From NCBI GenBank assembly GCA_015487365.1, contig WFPT01000018.1, forward strand, positions 1 to 6,237: 6,237 nucleotides of DNA, in the 5' to 3' direction. The notes beneath the pieces are model-generated. The model was not told the origin of the DNA. It did no database searches and saw only the letters and a list, made by a program, of their open reading frames with translations. The DNA is from Aquificaceae bacterium. Lineage in GTDB: Bacteria > Aquificota > Aquificia > Aquificales > Aquificaceae. The stretch's first letter is position 1. Each line of letters starts with the position of its first letter. Below, piece by piece: positions 1-5,552 of this stretch. A program made the translations under genes and the position numbers.

Positions 1-314
1 TTTTTCAACTCCTTTAAACAAACTTCTAAGTGATTTTTCTCCCAAACGTCATCGTAATCTAAAAAGCAAAGGAGCTCACCTTTACTTTCCCTTATCCCTA
101 AGTTTCTACAAAATACCCTCTCCCTTCTCCTTTCATTTCTAAAAATTTTTACCCTTTTATCCTTAAAGCCTTTAACAATTTCAAGACTTTTATCGGAGGA
201 TGCATCGTCTATTACTAAAACTTCAAAGTTTTCATAGGTTTGCTCTAAAACGGATTTTAAAGAATACTTTATAAACCTTTCACCGTTCCTTACCGTTAGG
301 ATTACCGAAATCAT
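1..314 (-). CDS. Family 2 glycosyltransferase, N-terminal part (runs off the left edge)
   Basis: Reading from the ATG at 314 towards position 1 gives 104 complete codons without a stop. The protein opens with MISVILTVRNGERF, the usual first strand and loop of a GT-A fold family 2 glycosyltransferase. It continues with SVLEQTYENFEVLVIDDAS (D36-D37, nucleotide-sugar contact), then RNLGIRESKGE (residues 70-80) and FLDYDD (84-89), where D86-x-D88 is the metal-binding DxD motif. Such enzymes transfer a sugar from a nucleotide-sugar donor at the cytoplasmic face of the membrane, often for cell-envelope polysaccharide or LPS. The acceptor and sugar cannot be told from this fragment, and the catalytic base region and C-terminus lie outside the window. 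The start ATG shares one base with the stop of the 88-residue gene upstream (TAATG), so the two are probably co-transcribed and translationally coupled. The family call is firm; the specific function is unknown. Confidence 0.9.
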   Translation of the reverse strand, partial: MISVILTVRNGERFIKYSLKSVLEQTYENFEVLVIDDASSDKSLEIVKGFKDKRVKIFRNERRRERVFCRNLGIRESKGELLCFLDYDDVWEKNHLEVCLKELK

Positions 315-580
315 TAAAGGTTTTTGTAGTCAAATATGACTCTCCCCCTCTCGTCCAAAAGGAATGACCTTTCTAACCTTTCCTTCAAGCCCTTCTTGTT
401 CTGTAAGAAGTTTTCAAGACCCTTCTTTTCCTTGTGACTCTTTAAGAGGTAATCTACCACCTTTCCGTTATCAAAGTGTATCCTAACTCTGAGGCAATAA
501 AATTTGGAGCTCTCCCCTTCGTTGCACCTAACTATTTCCCCTACAACCTCAACCTTTACACTCCTTGCTACAACCTTCAT
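314..580 (-). CDS. Small conserved-looking protein of unknown function (88 aa)
   Basis: I do not recognise this protein. It is 88 residues, highly charged, with no signal peptide or membrane segment. The first half (residues 3-45) alternates hydrophobic and polar residues as in beta strands, for example VKVEVVGEIV and FYCLRVRIHF. Residues 47-72 are Lys/Glu-rich and probably helical, and the end (FLLDERGRVIFDY) looks like another strand or hairpin. This would fit a small alpha/beta or beta-barrel domain, but that is inference. It is likely a real gene: it ends in a TAATG overlap with the glycosyltransferase, its codons match its neighbours (AGG, GTA, AAG), and it starts just downstream of a -10-like palindrome at 587-602. 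The purine-rich GAAGGGG at 584-590 (minus strand) ends three bases before the ATG and could act as a Shine-Dalgarno sequence if transcription starts further upstream than the -10 predicts. There is no other in-frame start nearby. Confidence 0.75.
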   Translation of the reverse strand: MKVVARSVKVEVVGEIVRCNEGESSKFYCLRVRIHFDNGKVVDYLLKSHKEKKGLENFLQNKKGLKERLERSFLLDERGRVIFDYKNL

Positions 581-586
581 AGCCCC

Positions 587-602
587 TTCTATTATAATAG
601 AA
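587..602. promoter_or_regulatory. Perfect 16-bp palindrome with two opposed TATAAT -10 hexamers, in the divergent gap
   Basis: The sequence TTCTATTATAATAGAA is its own reverse complement. It contains a consensus TATAAT on the plus strand at 593-598 and another on the minus strand at 596-591, overlapping by four bases. It lies in the 28-base gap between the divergent 88-residue gene (ATG at 580) and thpR (TTG at 609). Both start codons are 14.5 bases from its centre (594.5). A bidirectional sigma-70 type promoter is the simplest reading. An operator for a dimeric repressor, or both functions at once, is also possible. No TTGACA-like -35 hexamer is present at 16-18 bp spacing on either strand, which lowers confidence. 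Confidence 0.5.
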
Positions 603-608
603 CTTAGG

Positions 609-1163
609 TTGAGGTTATTTATAGGATACTTTGCAAGCCAAAAGTTTTACGATAAGATAGAGGAGATTGAGAGGGAAACGAGGCCCTTCTTAAAGGGTAA
701 GTGGGTTGAGCCTTACAACCTTCACATAACTTATGAGTTTCTCGGGGAGGTTGAAAGGGACAAGGTCTTTGAGCTAATAAAAAATCTTTCGGAGGTGGCT
801 AAGAGGTTTAGACCCTTTAAGGTAGTTTATAAGTCCTTGGGGGTTTTCCCGGACAGGAAAAATCCGAGGGTTTTGTGGATAGGGGTTTCGGAGGGCTCAA
901 ACCTTTTAAAGAGGGTGGCCAGGGAGGTGGAGCTTTTAAACAAGAGGGTAGGGGTAAGGGCAAAGGGTAAGCCCTTTTATCCACACCTAACCATTTGTAG
1001 GATAAAGGAGGTAAGGACTAAGGAGCTGAGTGCCCTGATGAAGAAGTATAAAAACTATGAATTTGGTGAGGAGGAAGTAAATAAGGTTGCCCTCATAAAG
1101 AGCACCCTAACACCCAACGGCCCCCTTTACTCGGTCTTAGAGGAATTTTACTTTTATGTTTGA
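609..1163 (+). CDS. thpR: RNA 2',3'-cyclic phosphodiesterase (2'-5' RNA ligase family)
   Basis: ThpR-type enzymes open 2',3'-cyclic phosphate RNA ends to 2'-phosphomonoesters and can join tRNA halves through 2'-5' bonds in vitro; they are cytosolic. From the TTG at 609 the protein is 184 residues, normal for the family, and begins MRLFIGYF, matching the family's usual MRLFIA-type start. The two catalytic HxTx motifs are present: H39-I-T-Y, followed by EFLGEV, and H126-L-T-I. The family block GVFPDRKNPRVLWIGV lies at residues 78-93. The same frame is open upstream to an ATG at 504, but that extension antisenses the divergent gene and adds residues the family does not have, so TTG 609 is preferred. 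No proper Shine-Dalgarno sequence precedes it: AGG at 606-608 directly abuts the TTG. The message may therefore be leaderless or nearly so. Its 3' end overlaps the priA-like start by 8 bases. The family call is firm. Confidence 0.92.
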   Translation: MRLFIGYFASQKFYDKIEEIERETRPFLKGKWVEPYNLHITYEFLGEVERDKVFELIKNLSEVAKRFRPFKVVYKSLGVFPDRKNPRVLWIGVSEGSNLLKRVAREVELLNKRVGVRAKGKPFYPHLTICRIKEVRTKELSALMKKYKNYEFGEEEVNKVALIKSTLTPNGPLYSVLEEFYFYV

Positions 1164-2994
1164 GGTTGCCCTGCCCAACGGCAGAACTTACTGTATAAAG
1201 TTAAAAGGGGCACCAAGGGACTTAATAGGTTATAGGGTTTTAACCAAGGACGGTAGGACCGCCCTTATTGTCGGCAATTGTAAGTATCCAAACCTTGAAG
1301 CTCTGGAAATACCCGACTCGGAGAGGGTAATAACACCTTACCAGATTAAGGCCTTAAAGTCCTTTGCGAAGGATTACTGTGAGCCTTACCCCCGCCTCCT
1401 TTTTAGAATACTACCCGAGCTCTTTAACTGGAAGAGGAGGAAGGTCCTAATCCTTAAAGACGAAAGGGCACTCTTTGGAAAACTGAGGGAAGTGTATGAA
1501 AAGTATTCAAGGGAAGGTAAGATTTTCTTAGATGAAGTAAAGGAAAAAGGGGAGCTAAAACTTTTGGAGCTTTTAAAGAAGAAGGGTATATTTAAGGAGG
1601 TGGAGCTTTGGGATTTTTCAAAGGTTTTAAAGAGGTTCTTCATACCCGTAGGCTCAAAGGCCAAGGGCCTTAGTCCAAAGCAGAGGGAGCTATTACAAAT
1701 CCTTTTGGAGGAGGGGGGGCTTGAACTGAGCCAGGTAAAGCAAAGGGGTTTTAGCCTAAAAACTTTAAACTCCCTAATAAAAAGGGGTTTGGTGATTGAG
1801 GAGGTGAAGGCTCCCAAGGATACCTTAAAGCTCTCAGAGCCTCCTACCTACTACGGAAACTTGGAAGGGGAGGACCTGCTCCTTTGGGGGGACCTTTTAA
1901 AGAGTTTAAGCCATCTTTTAAGGGAGCTGGAAGAATGCTTAAAGAGGGGCTCTGTTTTATTCTTCGTCCCTTCAAGGAGGGTCCTTTTAAACCTTGAAGG
2001 TTTGCTCCTTAAAAGGTTTGGAGACAGACTCTTAAACCTTTCAAGGCTCGAAGGTCCTGAGCTTTACGAGAGCTGGTTTAAGGCCTTAAAGGAAAACTAC
2101 CTAATGGTAGGCTCTTACAGGGTTTTAACCGCCCCCTTTAAGAAACTCTCCTGCATAGCCTACTGGGACACGACCCCTTACCTCATACCCGAGCTTTACG
2201 ATTTAAGGGACTACCTCCTTTACTTAAAAGAAGAAACCAAGGCTAAACTTGTGGTGATAGCAACCCTTCCGACCTTAAAGACTTACAGGTTGGTGGAGGA
2301 GGGGCTTTTAAGGGAGAGGTTCTTTAAGTTGGAAGGTAGAAGGTTGGAGGTGGTGGAGAAGGTTAGGGGAAAGCTTATAAATCCAAAGGTTTTAAAGCAA
2401 CTGAGGGGGAAGGTCCTACTGATAGTTCCAAAGAGGGGCTACGGTTATGCTTTTTGTCCCCTCTGTAACTTCCTCTCCCTCTGTCCCAACTGTGGAAACC
2501 TCCTCACCTACTTTAAGGGGGATAAAGTCCTATGCTCCTTATGCCATAAGGAGTTAGAAAGCTTTAAGTGTCCAAGGTGTGGTTCAAGTCTAAGGAGTGT
2601 GGGCTTTGGTTTGGACAGGGTGATGGAGGAGTTTCCCCACTTTGAATGCGATTTAAGTCCAAGAATTTTTGAAAGGTTTTCAACGAGCTTAATAGTTAGC
2701 GTGGACCACATCCTCTCCATACCTGTCTTTGGCCTTTACAGTGCTTACAAGTTAATCTACGAAAGTCTCATAAGCTCGCGGAGGGTCTTCGTCCAAAGCT
2801 TCTTCAAGGAGGAGATAGATTTAAAGGATGTAAGGGAATTTTTAAGGGAGGAGCTTAAAAGGAGGAAGGAGGAAAACCTACCCCCCTACTCGGTAATGCT
2901 CTTAAAGGAAGGTGGAAACTTAAAGAGGGTCAGTAAGTGCGCTCTATCTTACGTTGGTAGGAAGGAGGAGCCCTTAAAGGTATATTACGACTGA
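1156..2994 (+). CDS. priA: PriA-family primosomal protein with degenerate ATPase (probable pseudohelicase)
   Basis: PriA recognises stalled forks and reloads the replicative helicase. This 612-residue protein follows the PriA domain order but is about 100 residues shorter than typical (about 730). Residues 2-40 resemble the N-terminal 3'-DNA-binding domain. Residues 171-217 (LSPKQRELLQIL through GLVIEEV) form the winged helix. Helicase lobe 1 is recognisable by flanking blocks, but the Walker A GxTGSGKT is replaced by GDLLKSLS (245-252). The DEEH box is replaced by WDTTP (337-341). The zinc domain is intact, with eight cysteines: C434, C437, C443, C446, C460, C463, C472 and C475. After it, GFGLDRVMEEF (483-493) matches the family, but the GTQ and QVAGRAGR helicase motifs of lobe 2 are absent. 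The PriA C-terminal pattern EELKRR...LPPYSVMLL is at 565-583. The frame stays open and homologous on both sides of each lost motif, so these are not frameshifts. AGAGGA at 1139-1144 could serve as the ribosome site. The stop overlaps the next start (TGATG). Confidence 0.85.
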   Translation: MFEVALPNGRTYCIKLKGAPRDLIGYRVLTKDGRTALIVGNCKYPNLEALEIPDSERVITPYQIKALKSFAKDYCEPYPRLLFRILPELFNWKRRKVLILKDERALFGKLREVYEKYSREGKIFLDEVKEKGELKLLELLKKKGIFKEVELWDFSKVLKRFFIPVGSKAKGLSPKQRELLQILLEEGGLELSQVKQRGFSLKTLNSLIKRGLVIEEVKAPKDTLKLSEPPTYYGNLEGEDLLLWGDLLKSLSHLLRELEECLKRGSVLFFVPSRRVLLNLEGLLLKRFGDRLLNLSRLEGPELYESWFKALKENYLMVGSYRVLTAPFKKLSCIAYWDTTPYLIPELYDLRDYLLYLKEETKAKLVVIATLPTLKTYRLVEEGLLRERFFKLEGRRLEVVEKVRGKLINPKVLKQLRGKVLLIVPKRGYGYAFCPLCNFLSLCPNCGNLLTYFKGDKVLCSLCHKELESFKCPRCGSSLRSVGFGLDRVMEEFPHFECDLSPRIFERFSTSLIVSVDHILSIPVFGLYSAYKLIYESLISSRRVFVQSFFKEEIDLKDVREFLREELKRRKEENLPPYSVMLLKEGGNLKRVSKCALSYVGRKEEPLKVYYD

Positions 2995-4169
2995 TGGCAA
3001 GGCTCTTTGAATACGAGGGTTTAGACAAAAGGGGTAAGAGGATAAAGGGGAGGGTTTATGCCACTTCAAAGGAGGAAGCTTTAAAGAAGTTGAGGGAGGA
3101 GGGGCTACTGCCTTACTCTGTAAAGGAGAGGAGGAGCTTTGAACTAAAAATCTTTGGCGGGGTTTCGGAGGAAGAGCTCGGTTTTTCTTTAATACAGGTT
3201 GCCACCTTCCTCTATTCGGGCTTTCCCCTTACCAAGAGCTTGGAGCTGGTTTCCAGACAGGTAGATAACGAGCTCCTTTCCTCCTCCTTAATTTCCGTAA
3301 AGGAAAAGGTGGAAAGGGGAGTTAGCGTAAGTGAGGCCTTTTCATCGGTAGGCGTATTCCCCCAGTTCTTCTGTCAGATGTTGAGGGGCTCCCAGAGGGG
3401 AGAAAACCTTGAATTAATCTTTAAGTCCGCGGGGGAGTTCCTGTTAAAGCTTTCAGAGATTAGGGGGAGGCTTACATCCTCCCTAATTTATCCTTCCGTG
3501 GTAATAACTTTTAGCTTCCTTGCCATAGTTTTGAGCACCCAGCTGGTGATACCAAAGATTGAAGATGTCTTGAAGGGCTTTGGGAAGGAGCTACCCTTAA
3601 TAACAAAGCTCGTGGTAAAACTCTTTACCCTTCTTACCCTCTTTGCCTTAGGCCTCCCCTTCCTTCTAATCCTTTTAAAGTTTAAGTATAAGAATCTGTG
3701 GGAAAAGCTTGGGGAGCTATCCTTGAAGGCGCCTTTAATTGGGAAAATAATCCTATACTTTGAGCTGGCAAGGTTTTGCAAAGTCTTAAACCTAATGCTT
3801 TCTTCCGCAAATCCAATAGATTTAAGCCTACAATATGCCATCTCCTCCCTAACTAACCCCTACCTTAAAAAGAGGCTATGGGGGGTAGAAGGGGAAGTTT
3901 TAAGGGGTAAGAGCCTAAGTAGGGCTTTAAAGGAGAGGGGAGTCCTACCCGAGGACTTTATAAACCTCCTGGAAACGGGGGAAATCAGCGGTGAGCTTGA
4001 AAGGATTTTGGAATTAATGGAAGAGAGCTACACCAAAAGGGCTTTAAGGGAGGTGGAGCTCTGGGTTAGGTTGGTGGAGCCTTTGAGCATACTGCTGGTT
4101 GGCTTTGTGGTGGCTTTGGTGGTCATAAGCGTGATACTCCCGATAGTGGAAATATCTACGGGCCTTTGA
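2994..4169 (+). CDS. pilC: PilC/GspF-type inner-membrane platform protein of type IV pili or type II secretion
   Basis: This family forms the inner-membrane platform that couples the assembly ATPase (PilB/GspE) to extension of the pilus or pseudopilus. The 391-residue length is normal for the family. The N-terminus, ARLFEYEGLDKRGKRIKG followed by a helix with KEEALKKLREEGLLP, is the standard cytoplasmic lead-in. Two T2SSF domains follow. The first, roughly residues 60-189, includes LIQVATFLYSGFPLTKSLELV. The second, roughly 257-384, includes LARFCKVLNLMLSSANP and LLETGEISGELERIL, the second domain's usual GExSG pattern. Membrane segments are visible at about 165-188, 206-229 and 361-386. No pilB, pilT, pilin or secretin gene is next to it, so it is an orphan here and pilus versus type II secretion cannot be decided. 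It begins in a TGATG overlap with the priA-like stop, and AAAGG at 2976-2980 is rather far for a ribosome site. The family call is firm; the gene symbol is the most likely of the two options. Confidence 0.9.
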   Translation: MARLFEYEGLDKRGKRIKGRVYATSKEEALKKLREEGLLPYSVKERRSFELKIFGGVSEEELGFSLIQVATFLYSGFPLTKSLELVSRQVDNELLSSSLISVKEKVERGVSVSEAFSSVGVFPQFFCQMLRGSQRGENLELIFKSAGEFLLKLSEIRGRLTSSLIYPSVVITFSFLAIVLSTQLVIPKIEDVLKGFGKELPLITKLVVKLFTLLTLFALGLPFLLILLKFKYKNLWEKLGELSLKAPLIGKIILYFELARFCKVLNLMLSSANPIDLSLQYAISSLTNPYLKKRLWGVEGEVLRGKSLSRALKERGVLPEDFINLLETGEISGELERILELMEESYTKRALREVELWVRLVEPLSILLVGFVVALVVISVILPIVEISTGL

Positions 4170-4188
4170 GGGAATATATTTAATAACT

Positions 4189-4353
4189 ATGAGGAGAAAG
4201 AGGATAGTTCTATGCTCCCCACCCTCTTGTAGGTGTCCAGAGGTGGAGCTCTTAAAGGATAGGGTCGTAATTAGGGACGACTTTGGGGGGAAGGTAGTCC
4301 TAAACAAAGAGCAGGTAAGGCTCCTCTTAAAGGCCCTTGAAAGATGGAAATAA
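4189..4353 (+). CDS. Small cysteine-containing protein of unknown function (54 aa)
   Basis: This short open frame sits between the pilC-like gene and ribBA and reads as a real gene. It starts with a basic stretch (MRRKRIVL), then CSPPSCRCPEVEL with three cysteines spaced C9-x4-C14-x-C16. A compact block VVIRDDFGGKVVLNKEQVRLLLKAL follows (residues 27-50), predicted as a beta hairpin and a helix. The layout of a cysteine-containing start, a VxxRDDxGG turn and an acidic helix recalls small bacterial and archaeal proteins of the DUF397 kind, but I cannot confirm membership from the sequence alone. The cysteines could bind a metal or be redox-active; that is inference. Codon use matches its neighbours (AGG, ATA, AAG, GTA). 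It begins 19 bases after the pilC stop and its TAA overlaps the ribBA start by 10 bases. No good Shine-Dalgarno sequence lies 5-10 bases before the ATG. The spacer there is AT-rich (TATATTTAATAACT), which might indicate a leaderless start. Confidence 0.7.
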   Translation: MRRKRIVLCSPPSCRCPEVELLKDRVVIRDDFGGKVVLNKEQVRLLLKALERWK

Positions 4354-5552
4354 AGCTTAACAGCGTGGAGGAGGCCTTAGAGGACATAAGGAAGGGAAAA
4401 CCCGTAATAGTGGTAGATGACCCCGACAGGGAAAACGAGGGGGATTTGGTGGTAGCCGCGGAGAAGGTAACCCCCCAGATTATAAACTTTATGGCCAAAT
4501 ACGGCAGGGGGCTAATATGCTTGGCCCTAACCCCCCAAAGGTGCGACGAGCTGGACCTTTACCCCATGGCCCACAGGAATACGGACCCCAAGGGGACCTA
4601 CTTTTGCGTTTCCATAGACGCCCACCCCAAGTATGGAACTACCACCGGAATATCCGCCTACGACAGGGCAAAGACCATAAAGCTGGCCATCTCCCCCTCC
4701 GCAAAACCCTCGGACTTTATAAGACCCGGCCACGTTTTCCCCCTGAGGGCCAGACCGGGTGGAGTTTTGGAGAGGGCTGGACACACGGAGGCCAGCGTAG
4801 ATTTAGCAAGGCTTGCGGGTCTTTATCCAGCTGGGGTTTTGTGTGAGATAATGAAGGACGACGGGACCATGGCAAGACTCCCGGATTTGGTGGAGTTTGC
4901 CAAAAGGCACGACCTAAAGATAATAACGATAGCGGACCTCATAAGGTATAGACTGAAAAAGGAAAGGCTGGTAGAAAGGGTTGCCAGTGCAAACCTACCA
5001 ACCCCTTGGGGAAACTTTAAAGTCCATGCCTTCAAGTATAAACTGACGGGCCAGGAGCACGTAGCCCTGACCATGGGTGAGTGGGAAGAGGACGAGCCCG
5101 TTCTGGTAAGGGTCCATTCTGAATGTCTCACGGGGGACGTCTTTAAGTCTTTAAGGTGCGATTGCAGGCCCCAGCTTGAAAGGGCCTTGGAGATGATAAG
5201 CAAGGAGGGGAAGGGAGTTTTAGTTTATATACTGGGGCACGAGGGTAGGGGTATAGGCATAGCCAACAAGATAAAGGCCTACGCCCTCCAAGACGAGGGG
5301 TATGATACGGTTTCAGCAAACGAGAAGCTCGGCTACCCCGCGGACCTTAGGGATTACGGGGTTGGGGCCCAGATTCTCTTAGATTTGGGGGTTAGGAAGA
5401 TGAAGCTCATAACCAACAACCCCAGGAAAATAGTGGCCTTGGAAGGCTTTGGCTTAAAGATAGTAGAAAGGGTTCCCCTCAAAGTTGAGCCAAACCCTCA
5501 CAACAGAATATACTTACAGACCAAGAGGGACAAGATGGGGCACCTCCTTTGA
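4344..5552 (+). CDS. ribBA: Bifunctional 3,4-dihydroxy-2-butanone-4-phosphate synthase / GTP cyclohydrolase II
   Basis: This cytosolic enzyme supplies both starting branches of riboflavin synthesis. The N-terminal RibB domain converts ribulose 5-phosphate to 3,4-dihydroxy-2-butanone 4-phosphate plus formate. The C-terminal RibA domain opens GTP to the diaminopyrimidine precursor. The protein is 402 residues, the usual RibBA length. RibB (about 1-203) shows VDDPDRENEGD (24-34), FCVSIDAHPKYGTTTGIS (87-104), RPGHVFPL (127-134) and RAGHTEAS (144-151), all intact. RibA (about 207-395) shows the zinc site with C261, C272 and C274, the GTP-binding GHEGRGIG (298-305), YPADLRDYGVGAQIL (331-345) and LITNNPRKI (355-363). 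Both active sites look complete, so both activities are expected. The ATG lies inside the end of the upstream small gene (10-base overlap), so translation is probably coupled. No FMN riboswitch can fit before it. Its TGA overlaps the TTG start of the next gene by three bases (TTGA). Confidence 0.97.
   Translation: MEIKLNSVEEALEDIRKGKPVIVVDDPDRENEGDLVVAAEKVTPQIINFMAKYGRGLICLALTPQRCDELDLYPMAHRNTDPKGTYFCVSIDAHPKYGTTTGISAYDRAKTIKLAISPSAKPSDFIRPGHVFPLRARPGGVLERAGHTEASVDLARLAGLYPAGVLCEIMKDDGTMARLPDLVEFAKRHDLKIITIADLIRYRLKKERLVERVASANLPTPWGNFKVHAFKYKLTGQEHVALTMGEWEEDEPVLVRVHSECLTGDVFKSLRCDCRPQLERALEMISKEGKGVLVYILGHEGRGIGIANKIKAYALQDEGYDTVSANEKLGYPADLRDYGVGAQILLDLGVRKMKLITNNPRKIVALEGFGLKIVERVPLKVEPNPHNRIYLQTKRDKMGHLL

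Noticed and set aside
504..608. The plus-strand frame of thpR is open back to an ATG at 504, giving a 35-residue N-terminal extension.
   Set aside because: The extension lies antisense to the 88-residue gene, crosses the palindrome, and precedes the conserved MRLFI-type family start. TTG 609 explains the protein better.
1713..1719. A run of seven Gs inside the priA-like gene, a possible phase-variation or sequencing frameshift site.
   Set aside because: The winged-helix sequence reads correctly on both sides of it in one frame, so there is no evidence of a shift or of phase variation.
1386..1817. A 143-codon minus-strand open frame under the priA-like gene.
   Set aside because: Its Ser/Phe/Lys/Pro-rich composition is the expected antisense of purine-rich AAG/GAG/AGG codons. 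The sense frame has recognisable PriA homology.
4170..4343. A possible FMN riboswitch ahead of ribBA.
   Set aside because: The region is filled by the small cysteine protein gene and shows none of the conserved RFN-element blocks.
4517..4846. Long alternative open frames on both strands within ribBA, including a 109-codon plus-strand frame.
   Set aside because: They overlap a perfectly conserved RibB domain, have low-complexity compositions and no ribosome site; they are shadows of high-bias coding sequence.
5541..5550. CACCTCCTTT matches the 3' tail of 16S rRNA (anti-Shine-Dalgarno).
   Set aside because: It encodes the last RibBA residues (His-Leu-Leu) plus the start of the stop codon, with no other rRNA sequence around it. 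It is a chance match.
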